DNA of 64,000 nucleotides. Source: JAGNDO01 sp963704975 (GTDB taxonomy: Bacteria; Chloroflexota; Anaerolineae; Caldilineales; Caldilineaceae). Location of the stretch: the NCBI GenBank assembly GCA_963704975.1, contig CAVPIK010000014.1, positions 124,001-188,000 on the forward strand, written 5' to 3'. Below are positions 51,412-60,086 of the stretch, piece by piece. Position numbers and translations under genes: made by a program. The notes beneath the pieces were generated by a model, which saw only the letters and a program-made list of their open reading frames with translations, was not told the origin of the DNA and made no database searches. Within the stretch, counting starts at the first letter, position 1, and every line of letters starts with the position of its first letter.

Positions 51412-52714
51412 ATGACAAACACAAAAATGATCAACGGGCACAACGGACACAACGGACGGACACAATGGCACGGGTGTAATTTCCATCCCCATTGCGGACG
51501 GCTCTGGGGAGCGCGCCACGCTGCCCTTCCCTGCTACGGATTTGGCGGAGACGGTCGAAGATCTGGCGATTGTGGGCCGAGGGCTGGGGGATTTGGCGTC
51601 TACTCTGTGGGATGCGGTGCAGTTGCGCCCACCGGCCCTGGTCGCTTCCATTCTGGGCACGCCGTGGAGTTGGATTCCGCCCTATGATCGGTATTCCGAG
51701 TTCTCAATTCTGAGCTTGTGGCGGCTGCGGCGCACTTTGAAGTTCTTGCTCAACACAACGGTGCCTTCTTTGCCTGTGACCCCGCTGCCCTTTGGGCCGC
51801 CCATCCTCAACGACCTCTTTTGGCACCCCACGGTCGTGCTCCAACGCCCGGACCACGATGGCGGCTACACCAGCTTCCCGGAGGAAAAGTGGTTCTTTGT
51901 CAACGGCATCATGACCGATGACAACATGGCCCAGATCAACGCCGCCTATTTGGCCTTCCTCTTTCATCGGCCCATCACCCTGATCCAAAATAGTACGGAC
52001 GCCTTGCTCGTTGACCTGCTGCAATGCGCTCTGGGCAAAAAGTGGCACCATCCCACGGAGCCGGTGAAGGTGGCCTTTCCCGCCATCTATGATGCCCTGA
52101 CCGATCCCCACAAGGAGAAGGTCGTGGTGGTCTGCCATTCTCAGGGCACCATCATCATGGCGGATGTGCTGCGGCTGCTCAAAGAGATGACCCGTCAGCC
52201 CGCGCCGGCGCGATCGGTTGATGATGCCGAGTTTTCTCGCATGGCCGCGCCGGAGTTTGTCTATCCCGAAGATGCGCCCCTTGACCTCAAAGACTTCGCC
52301 CCCCTGGAAGAGAGTCAACTGGCCAAGCTGGAGATCTACGCCTTCGCCACCTGTGCGGACGAGATGACCTTCTGGCAATCCCCCACGCCCGGCGTCCCGC
52401 CCATCCCGTGGATCGAGCATTTTGGCAACGAAAATGACATCGTGGCCCGCCTGGGCATGTTGGCCCCTCGACCGGACCTGCATGACATCCACATCGATGG
52501 TCCCCGCTACGAAAACCCGGACGCTTGGGGCCATTTGCTCAACGCCCACTATTTGGCCGCCATCCACAAGGCCCAGCGGCCTGCCCGCAAGCGGGGCGGA
52601 TTGGGTGGACGGGCACCCTTCTTTTTGGTCAACGATGAGTGCTGTCCCGGTTCCGCGCCCCGGTTGTTTGGCTATTTGAATGGGGGAAACCCCCAGACAT
52701 ATTTGCCATTTTGA
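51412..52714 (+). CDS. Lipase/esterase-like alpha/beta hydrolase, one frameshift
   Basis: About 433 residues. The start MTNTKMINGHNGHNG at 51412 is followed, after a slip near 51460, by VISIPIADGSGERATLPFPATDLAETVEDL in outline. WFFVNGIMTDDNMAQINAAYLA and VVVVCHSQGTIIMADVLRLL give a nucleophile elbow CHSQGT (GxSxG variant with Cys first). FATCADEMTFW and EHFGNENDIVARLG supply plausible Asp, and HLLNAHYLAAI a His. These fit a lipase-type (PGAP1/DUF676-like) fold, but the family is not certain. No signal peptide. Tandem AACGGACAC words at its start give NGHNGHNG. Confidence 0.65.
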
Positions 52715-52800
52715 GCGTGACCTTACTGGTATCCCTGCGGATTCGGGGGTAAACTGATGGCATTGATAACCCTTTACGCAATTCCAGGGAGCCTAATCGT

Positions 52801-53574
52801 ATGACCCTTTCTGTATTCAAGAAAATGATCTCTCGCCAACTTTGGTGGGTGACGGTGCTGGTGCTACTGATCATGGTCTTCTTCGTGCGCATGGGCCTGT
52901 GGCAACTGGACCGCATGCAGGAGAAGCAGGCCTACAACGCCCTGGTGGTGGAGCGTTACCGCCTGCCCGTCCTCGCCCTGCCCGGTGACGTGGCCGGACT
53001 GACCCCGGACGAACTGGCCTATCGCCAGGTGACGCTCTCCGGCACCTATGATCTGGCGGATCAAATGCGCATCCGCGGCCAGATCATCGACGGCCAGTTG
53101 GGCCAGCGACTGATCACCCCCTTGGTGCTGGCGGATGGCTCCGCCGTGCTGGTGGATCGGGGTTGGGTGCCCTACGAAAGTCTGCCCGCGGCCGATGTGG
53201 CCCGCTTCGACGAAGGGCCGCAAGTCACGATCCTGGGCACCCTGCGCCCGTCCGAGCCCCTGCCCGCAGGGTTGACCCCGGAGACATCCGGCTCCATCCC
53301 GCCCGAATGGACGCAGATGGATGTGGCGGCCATGGACGGCTATGTGGGGCCTGCGCTCTTCCCCCTCTTCGTTCATCAGGAAGCCGAGCCGAACCGCCCC
53401 TTCGACGCCCTGCCCCTGCGGGAAGAGGCCACCATCGAAATGAGCGCGGGCACCCATCTCAGCTATGCCGTGCAGTGGTTCAGCTTCGCCCTCCTGGCCG
53501 GATTTAGCTATTTTATGATCCTGCGCATGGGGATTCAACGGGCCATGCGGAAACAGACCGAACAAACAGATTAA
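52801..53574 (+). CDS. SURF1-family protein
   Basis: 257 residues, intact. An N-terminal helix (WWVTVLVLLIMVFFVRMGLWQLDRMQEK; core GLWQLDRMQEK) and a C-terminal helix (AVQWFSFALLAGFSYFMILRMG in outline) flank the extracytoplasmic core with YRQVTLSGTYD, GQRLITPLVLADGSAVLVDRGWVP in outline (core VLVDRGWVP) and LPAGLTP. SURF1 proteins help insert heme a into cytochrome c oxidase, so the organism should have an aa3-type oxidase. No oxidase gene is adjacent. Confidence 0.92.
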   Translation: MTLSVFKKMISRQLWWVTVLVLLIMVFFVRMGLWQLDRMQEKQAYNALVVERYRLPVLALPGDVAGLTPDELAYRQVTLSGTYDLADQMRIRGQIIDGQLGQRLITPLVLADGSAVLVDRGWVPYESLPAADVARFDEGPQVTILGTLRPSEPLPAGLTPETSGSIPPEWTQMDVAAMDGYVGPALFPLFVHQEAEPNRPFDALPLREEATIEMSAGTHLSYAVQWFSFALLAGFSYFMILRMGIQRAMRKQTEQTD

Positions 53575-53677
53575 CCGCAGAGAACGCAGAGGGCGCAAAG
53601 TAGACGCGGAGAGGGGCGCAGAGAAATGTTATTCTCTGCGCCCCTCTCCGCGTCTACTTTGCGCCCTCTGCGGTTAA
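53571..53677. repeat. CGCAGAGGGCGCA palindrome between convergent genes
   Basis: Right arm 53632-53677 (46 bp) is fully complementary to the left arm 53571-53625, except that the left arm has 9 extra bases (one more CGCAGAGAA word). The SURF1 stop codon lies inside the left arm. The word ACCGCAGAG(A/G)(A/G)CGCAGAG is iterated. It may terminate both converging transcripts. Confidence 0.85.
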
Positions 53678-53685
53678 CTTTTGGG

Positions 53686-54159
53686 CTATTTCTCTACAGC
53701 GTACCCGGCCTGCTGCCAGTCGTTCATGCCGCCGGTCATGTTGTGGACGTTGTCGAAGCCCTGGCCGCGCAGGAAGCTGGTGGCCTGGCTGCTACGGTTG
53801 CCGCTGCGGCAGACGGCCACCACGGTCTTGTCCTTGGGGATGTCGTTGAGCCGGGTGGGCAGCTCGCCCAGGGGGATCCAGACCGCGCCGGGCACATGGC
53901 CTTCGGCGTATTCCCAATCTTCCCGCACATCCAAGATCACCACGTCATCCCGGCTGCGGATTTCGTTGGTCTTGGCCGGGTTGATGTCCACGGGCAAGTT
54001 GAGGGCTTCCGGTTGGGCCGCGGGTTGCTCCACCACCGGAGCCTCGGCTACGGCAGCCGGGGCGGCTGGGGCGCTGCTTCCGCCGCAAGCGGCCAGGGCG
54101 ACGGTGGCCAGGATCAACAGGGCCATGAGCAGGGTCATACGAAACTTGGCAAAATTCAT
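53686..54159 (-). CDS. Rhodanese-domain lipoprotein
   Basis: 157 residues, start MNFAKFRMTLLMALLILATVALAAC at 54159 (lipobox LAAC). An Ala/Pro/Glu linker is followed by one rhodanese domain: VVILDVREDWEYAEGHVPGAVWIPLGEL in outline (core DVREDWEYAEGHVPGA) and the active-site loop VAVCRSGNRSSQA with the catalytic Cys. It transfers sulfane sulfur, or binds it, outside the cytoplasm. It diverges from the ArsR gene and the cytochrome genes and probably shares their sulfur chemistry. Confidence 0.92.
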   Translation of the reverse strand: MNFAKFRMTLLMALLILATVALAACGGSSAPAAPAAVAEAPVVEQPAAQPEALNLPVDINPAKTNEIRSRDDVVILDVREDWEYAEGHVPGAVWIPLGELPTRLNDIPKDKTVVAVCRSGNRSSQATSFLRGQGFDNVHNMTGGMNDWQQAGYAVEK

Positions 54160-54400
54160 AGGGTTTCTCCTGTAACGAATTGCACGTTGGGTGCATCTAG
54201 TAATGGGACATAGTTCAAACGAGCCAGTCACTCAGCAAGTTGGATGCAGTATAAGCTTGGTTCGTTACCACCGCCAAAAAATCTTCCCCATATTACCTCG
54301 CAATTACTTCTTGGTAGTCCGCCTCTTCAGTCTCCTCTCCATGTCCCGCAAAAGAAGGGACACTTGACCATTTGCTCAGCCCATGCCGGCATGATACAAT

Positions 54401-54435
54401 ATATTATGAATTTAGATATCCGGATTTCATAATAT
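54401..54435. promoter_or_regulatory. Palindromic operator ahead of the ArsR gene
   Basis: ATATTATGAA (54401-54410) and TTCATAATAT (54426-54435) are exact complements with a 15-nt spacer. An AT-rich inverted repeat directly upstream of an ArsR-family gene is the usual autoregulatory site. Confidence 0.7.
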
Positions 54436-54451
54436 AAGTTGAATTTTAGCT

Positions 54452-54784
54452 ATGCCAGCCAATCTTCCACCTTGTGTGGCCGACAACCAATTACATGCCC
54501 ATCTCTGTTCAGCCATTTCCGATCCGGTGCGAATCCGGCTACTCTATCTCCTGGCTGAATATCCCCACACGGTTTCCCAATTGATTGACCATCTTGATCT
54601 GCCCCAGTCGTCGATTTCTCGACACCTGGGGGTTTTGCGCGCTGCGGAATTGGTTCGCACCCGGCGCGATGGGCGGCATATCTACTACAGCCTGGGGGAT
54701 CGTCGGGTGATTCAGGCCATGGATATCCTACGTGCTATTCTGCATGATCGCATTAGCGCCCATGCTGAACTTTTGAACGTTTAG
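54452..54784 (+). CDS. ArsR-family transcriptional regulator
   Basis: 110 residues. The winged helix-turn-helix is clear: SAISDPVRIRLLYLLAEYPHTVSQLIDHLDLPQSSISRHLGVLRAAELVRTRRDGRHIYYSL in outline (core LDLPQSSISRHLGVLRAAELV). It has only two Cys, Cys8 and Cys19, both in the N-terminal part. It heads the gene string for the octaheme cytochrome, the cytochrome c/b fusion and the YeeE proteins. A sulfide or persulfide sensor of the BigR/SqrR kind would fit, but those use a different pair of Cys positions, so this is inference. Confidence 0.88.
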   Translation: MPANLPPCVADNQLHAHLCSAISDPVRIRLLYLLAEYPHTVSQLIDHLDLPQSSISRHLGVLRAAELVRTRRDGRHIYYSLGDRRVIQAMDILRAILHDRISAHAELLNV

Positions 54785-54817
54785 TAGTTGTTCCATTCGA
54801 AATGAAATGAGGTTGTT

Positions 54818-56302
54818 ATGAAACTTCCCAAAAATGCATGGATTATCGGTGCTCTGGTCACTTTATTGATCATTGCCCTCCCCATCGCCTACGTGACCGC
54901 CACGGCCAGCCCAAAAACGATTGATCCCTGGGATGGCGTCCCGGATCACCCGGCCCACACGGATCACGCCGGCCTCTTCACTGACCCCCTGACCACCGGC
55001 CCGGAGGTGACAGCCGCCTGTCTGGAGTGCCACGAAGACGCGTCCACCGAGGTCATGGCCACCTCCCACTGGACTTGGTCCCACGGCCCCTATGACCTGC
55101 CCGGCTACGAAGACCCCATCTTCACGGGCAAGGCCAATGTGATCAACAACTTCTGCATCGGCATCCAGGGCAACGAAACCTCCTGCACCTCCTGTCATGC
55201 CGGCTATGGCTGGGTGGACAACACCTTCGATTTCACCGACCCGGAAGCCGTGGACTGTTTGGCCTGTCACGATCAATCCGGCCAATACATCAAGTCCAAG
55301 GGCGGTCTGCCCGCCGAGAGCGTGGATCTGGTGCTGGCCGCGGAGAGTGTGGCCAACCCCACCCGAAACAATTGCGGTAGTTGCCACTTCAGCGGCGGCG
55401 GCGGCGATGCGGTCAAGCATGGAGATCTGGACAACAGCCTCTTCTATCCCAGCCCGGATCTGGACGTGCACATGGGCGAACACGACTTCGTCTGCACAGA
55501 TTGCCACACCACAGAGGACCACGCCGTATCCGGGCGCTCCATCAGCGTCAGCCTGGATGATGCAAACCAGATCTATTGCACCGACTGCCACGCCGCCGAG
55601 CCCCACAGTGATGATCGGCTCAACGATCATACGGCCGCTGTGGCTTGCCAGACCTGCCACATCCCCGAATTTGCCCGGGAGGAAGCCACCAAAGTGGAAT
55701 GGCTCTGGTCCCAGGCCGGTCAGGATATCCCCGAAAATGTGCATGAATATCTGAAGATCAAGGGCGCGTTTGTCTACGAAGGCAATGTGGTGCCCACCTA
55801 TGCCTGGTATTCGGGCACCGCGGACCGCTACATTCTGGGCGATATTATCGACCCCACCCAACCCACGTTGATCACCAAGCCCAAGGGCAGTGTGACCGAC
55901 CCCAAGGCCAAGATCTTCCCCTTCAAAGTACATATGGCGGATCAGATCTACGACCCCGTCAACAGCTACCTGCTCCAGCCCAAGACCGTGGGCGAAGGCG
56001 GCTATTGGACCGAGTTTGATTGGGATCTAGCCGCCCGCCTCGGCTCGGAGCTCGTGGGGATGGACTATTCCGGTGAGTATGCTTTTGCCCCCACAGTGAT
56101 GTACTGGCCCATCACCCACATGGTGGCCCCGTCAGAGGATGCCCTTCAGTGCGAAGCCTGCCACGTAGAAAATGGCCAAGTCGGGCGGCTGGACTGGAAA
56201 GCCCTGGGCTATAACGGCGATCCCATGTTCTTTGGGAGCCGGGAACAGCAGTTGGGCGTCTCATCCACCACCATCTCCAGCAACCAGGGAGCGCAAAAGT
56301 GA
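54818..56302 (+). CDS. Octaheme c-type cytochrome, tetrathionate reductase (OTR) family
   Basis: 494 residues, intact. A signal anchor (WIIGALVTLLIIALPIAYVTATA in outline) is followed by eight CxxCH motifs: CLECH (Cys68), CTSCH, CLACH, CGSCH, CTDCH, CTDCH, CQTCH and CEACH. The segment TGPEVTAACLECHEDAS...SHWTWSHGP fits the OTR family known from Shewanella, which reduces tetrathionate, nitrite and hydroxylamine in vitro and whose natural substrate is open. It is probably membrane-anchored on the outer face. The stop overlaps the GTG start of the cytochrome c/b fusion gene, so the two make one complex. Sulfur genes on both sides favour a sulfur-compound substrate. Confidence 0.9.
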   Translation: MKLPKNAWIIGALVTLLIIALPIAYVTATASPKTIDPWDGVPDHPAHTDHAGLFTDPLTTGPEVTAACLECHEDASTEVMATSHWTWSHGPYDLPGYEDPIFTGKANVINNFCIGIQGNETSCTSCHAGYGWVDNTFDFTDPEAVDCLACHDQSGQYIKSKGGLPAESVDLVLAAESVANPTRNNCGSCHFSGGGGDAVKHGDLDNSLFYPSPDLDVHMGEHDFVCTDCHTTEDHAVSGRSISVSLDDANQIYCTDCHAAEPHSDDRLNDHTAAVACQTCHIPEFAREEATKVEWLWSQAGQDIPENVHEYLKIKGAFVYEGNVVPTYAWYSGTADRYILGDIIDPTQPTLITKPKGSVTDPKAKIFPFKVHMADQIYDPVNSYLLQPKTVGEGGYWTEFDWDLAARLGSELVGMDYSGEYAFAPTVMYWPITHMVAPSEDALQCEACHVENGQVGRLDWKALGYNGDPMFFGSREQQLGVSSTTISSNQGAQK

Positions 56303-59114
56303 ACCACCTCTCTATGCCATCCAGATTTTTCTTTCGATTATCAACCGGTCGGCTGGTTGGGCTGATCCTGACGACTGCCCTGTTTATGGGTGTGGTGCTT
56401 TGGGGCATCGGGGACGTCCAAGCCCAGGAAGCCACACCCGCCGCCACGGCCCCCGCGGCCCAACGCCTCGGTTCGCCCCTGCATCCCACCTTCCCCCTGC
56501 TGGATGCGGATGGGGTCAATGTACTCACGTCGGGCCGTCCCTCTCCACCATGCAGACCTGCGGTGCCTGTCATGACACGGAATTCATCGCCGATCACAGC
56601 TTTCATGTCAACGTGGGGCTGGACGAACTTTCTCCCCCCGGTACCCGCCTGGGCAGCCTGCCCTGGGAGATGAGCACCGGTCTCTTCGGCGGTTGGGACC
56701 CCATCACCTATCGCTATCTCACCCCGCCAGGGGATGAACTCTACGACTTGGGCGTGGCCGACTGGATCAAGTTCTACGGTCAGCGCCACGTGGGCGGTGG
56801 CCCGGCCATGACCGCCCCAAATGGTACACCCCTGCTCGACATGGCCGTGGTGGACGGCGACCCCGTCACCCACAGCTATGACCCGGCCACGGGCCAACTT
56901 TCCGTCTGGGATTGGAACGAGTCCGGCGTGGAAGAGATGAACTGCTTCCTCTGTCACATGGCTGAACCGGATCGGGCCGCTCGAGCCGATGAGCTGACCG
57001 CCGGGAATTTTGGCTGGGCCAATACGGCCACCCTCGCCGGCACGGACATCGTGGTCAAAGATGGAGAGGGCTGGGCCTGGAATCCGGACGCATTCACCCC
57101 CAACGGGGCGTTGTCCGCAGACCGCATCTTTATTCAGGATCCGACGCCGGACAACTGTGGTGCCTGCCACGGCACGGTCCACACCGGTTCAGATCCATTG
57201 ATGCCCGACGAGATCACGGAAGACGACCTGCACACCCAGCGCACGGGCCAAATCTTCACGGGCCAGCGCATCATGGACACGGGGCTGAACGTGGAGAACA
57301 AGGATGAGTTGAGTCGATCCTACGACATCCACGCCGAGCGTAATGTTGTCTGCACCAACTGCCACTTTGCGGTTAATAATCCCATTTACCATCAAGAGCC
57401 GGAGGGGACTCGCCCGGACAATCTGCTCTTCGATCCCCGACGGCTGGACTATGACTACTATCTGATACAGCCAGAACACAACTTCGCCCGGGGAGAGGCA
57501 GCCCAATACTTGGTGGCCCCCCAATATGCCGACGCCATGCGTCGCTGCGAATCCTGCCACGATGCGGAGAGTACTCACGACTGGCTGCCCTACACGGACC
57601 TGCATCTCTCCGCCCTGAGCTGCGAGAGCTGCCACATTCCCCAACTCTATGCCCCCACCCTGGAGCAGATGGACTGGACCGTCATCCAGCCGGATGGGGC
57701 GGGTCTGGCCACCTATCGGGGCGTGAATGGCGATGTGAACGACATGACCTCCATGATCACTGGCTATGAGCCGGTGCTCATGCTGCGCACGGGCGTGGAT
57801 GGGGAGTCCCAACTGGCCCCCTTCAACCTGGTCACCACCTACTTCTGGACTTATGGCGATCCGGAAAGACCTGTACGGCTGGAGGATCTTCGCCGGGTCT
57901 ATTTGACCGAGGATGGCGCGGGCGGTAGCTATCGCCCCCAGATTCTGGCTCTCTTTGACGGGGACGCTAACGGCCAACTGGACGAAGTGGAGCTGCGTCT
58001 GGACAGCGCGGCCAAAGTCGAGCTGGTGCAGGGCGAATTGGCCGCTCTTGGCCTGACAGACCCCCAGATCCAGGGTGAGATTCAGCCCAACGCCATCAGC
58101 CACAATGTGACCAACAACACCTTTGCCACGGGCGACTGTAGAACGTGCCATAACGAGGATTCCCGCCTGAATCGCCCCTTCGCAGTGGCCGCCTATCTGC
58201 CGGGAGATGTCTCGCCCCAGTTCACCCAGGGGTCGAGCATGGCCCCTGTCGGGGAGCTGGTAGTGAGTGAGAACAGCACGGTCAACTACATTCCCAACAC
58301 CGCCGCCTTAGGCTTCTATCTGCCCGGCCACAATCGGGTCGATTGGGTGGGATGGGTCGGCCTCTCTGCTTTCATGCTCACCCTGGCTGGGGTCTTCGTC
58401 CACGGTGGTCTGCGGGTCTATCAGGCCAGTCGCCAGGCCAACAGACCTCATCATGAAGGACCTCTGCATAAGTTCTACATGTACAGCTTCTACGAGCGGG
58501 CTTGGCACTGGATGCAGACCATTGTGATTCTGCTGTTGCTGGCCACGGGCACCATTATCCATCGTCCAGACACCTTGGGCTTTATGGACTTGGGGCTGGT
58601 TGTGCCTATCCATAATGTTTTGGCTGCCCTGCTTCTGGCCAACGCCCTTTTTGCCGCTTTCTATCACTTCGCCAGTGGTCAGATCCGCCAATATCTGCCG
58701 GAACCTGTGGGCTACTTCCCCCAATTGTTGACCCAGGCGGAATACTATTTGCGAGGCATCTTCCGGGGCGAGCCTCACCCCTTCCAGAAGTTGCCGGGTC
58801 GCAAACTGAACCCCCTTCAGCAAGTAACCTATCTGGTCATTCTCAATGTGCTGTTGCCGTTGCAGGTGATCACGGGCATTCTCATGTGGGGTGCCCAAGA
58901 ATGGCCGACTCTCACGATTCGCCTGGGCGGGTTGCCCTGGCTGGCCCCCTTCCACACCTTGATTGCCTGGTTCTTTGCCACCTTTGTGGTCCTGCATGTC
59001 TATCTCATCACCACGGGTCATACCCCCACAGCCGCCCTTAAAGCTATGACGCTGGGTTGGGAAGAAGTGGAGCTGATCACGGGGAAGGATGGCAAAGTCA
59101 TGAGTATCGAGTAA
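56299..59114 (+). CDS. Seven-heme cytochrome c fused to membrane cytochrome b, one frameshift
   Basis: About 938 residues. The GTG start overlaps the OTR stop (GTGA). A signal helix (LVGLILTTALFMGVVLWGIG) leads to seven CxxCH motifs: CGACH, CFLCH, CGACH, CTNCH, CESCH, CESCH and CRTCH. An EF-hand-like loop, FDGDANGQLDEVEL, lies near residue 555. The C-terminal ~270 residues are one helix (WVGWVGLSAFMLTLAGVFVHGG in outline) plus a four-helix cytochrome b561-type domain with His in RAWHWMQT, IIHRPDT, VPIHNVLAA, AFYHFASG and VLHVYLITTGH. The frame slips near 56530. It can take electrons from quinol through the b domain and pass them by seven hemes to OTR, or the reverse. Both parts in one chain are unusual. 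Confidence 0.85.
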
Positions 59115-59143
59115 TGGGTGTCCGTAGACCGTAACGCCAGCTT

Positions 59144-59241
59144 CTAGTGTTCTGTCAACGCTGACTTGATGGAATGCGGAGTCGGGCATCTGAGGATGCG
59201 AATTCCTTGATTCCATCACTTGATGCGTGACAGGACACTAG
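59144..59241. mobile_element. MITE-like element
   Basis: 98 bp with terminal inverted repeats: CTAGTGTTCTGTCAACGC and on to GATGGAAT at the left, ATTCCATCACTTGATGCGTGACAGGACACTAG at the right (given here as ATTCCATCACTTGATGCG plus TGACAGGACACTAG). About 28 of 32 positions pair. There is no coding capacity. Terminal CTAG suggests a TA target. No transposase in the window matches. Confidence 0.6.
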
Positions 59242-59312
59242 TACAGCCCGGCGTAAGTGCGTCTAAGAAAAAACGCTCTAAATTGTGATTAGTTTGAAAC
59301 CTGCGCTTTTGC

Positions 59313-59343
59313 GCTCTAGCCCGGTCACGGACCGGGCCAGAGC
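59313..59343. repeat. GCTCTAGCCCGGTCACGGACCGGGCCAGAGC hairpin
   Basis: Near-perfect stem: CCCGGTC-ACG-GACCGGG flanked by GCTCT and AGAGC. Its core is the inverted form of GAGCCGGTCCGTGACCGGC at 41837, so it is a dispersed small palindrome. Confidence 0.55.
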
Positions 59344-59436
59344 ACTTATCGTGGACTATGGAATATCAAGCAATTGGACGCGTGAGGCCCACGCAACACG
59401 AACCACTTCTAAGAAGCTCATTCAGGAGTAACAAAC

Positions 59437-59990
59437 ATGACTGCAATGACCCAAGCACCATCTGATTTCAAAACAAAACCGACTGCCCGCCCGTTCAGCA
59501 ACCCGTATGTGGCGGGGGCACTGCTGGGGTTGGTCCTCTTTGCCGCCTTCTTCTTCACGGGGAATGGGCTGGGGGCCTCCGGTGGCCTGAACCGCATGAT
59601 CATCTGGGTCATCGACTGGTGGCCCCCCAACACTCGGCCCGGGTCTCCTATCTGGTCTCCTATGCCGGGGGTGACAAAAACGCCCTGGATCACTGGATTG
59701 TCCTCTTGACCGTGGGCATTGCTGCGGGTGGCTTTGCCTCGGCCTGGATGAACCGGCGGCTGACCTGGACGACCATCAAAGGCCCCAACATCAGCGTGCG
59801 TACACGCTGGATAATGGCCGTTTTTGGCGGCATTTTCACAGGCTTTGGCGCACGGCTAGCCCGGGGCTGCACATCCGGCCAGGGGTTGTCCGGCTCGGCT
59901 ACCCTCTCTGTGGGCAGTTGGGCCTTCTTGTTAGCCTTTTTTGCCGGTGGCTATGTGTTGGCCTATGCCGTGCGTCGGTTGTGGAACTAA
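59437..59990 (+). CDS. YeeE/YedE-family transporter, first half-size protein, one frameshift
   Basis: About 183 residues. Start ATG at 59437 follows CAGGAGTAACAAAC. Helices: YVAGALLGLVLFAAFFFTG, then after a slip near 59635 HWIVLLTVGIAAGGFASAW, RWIMAVFGGIFTGFGARLA and GSWAFLLAFFAGGYVLAYAV in outline. The conserved Cys motif is FGARLARGCTSGQGLSG. YeeE in E. coli imports thiosulfate using such Cys residues. Here the family is split over two genes, this one and the next, which together give the two Cys motifs. Confidence 0.88.
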
Positions 59991-60005
59991 TTTCAAGCAA
60001 CGACT

Positions 60006-60056
60006 AACCCCACCCTACCCCTTCCCAGATTTGGGGGAGGCTGGGCGGGGGTGGTT
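60006..60056. repeat. AACCCCACCC...GGGGGTGGTT hairpin between the two YeeE genes
   Basis: The outer arms AACCCCACCC and GGGGGTGGTT and inner CTTCCCAG/GGGGGAGGCTGGG words pair imperfectly. It may weaken read-through or mark an RNA processing site between the two genes. Confidence 0.5.
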
Positions 60057-60086
60057 TTGCAGGGACGATTTTAAGGAGAATTTGAA

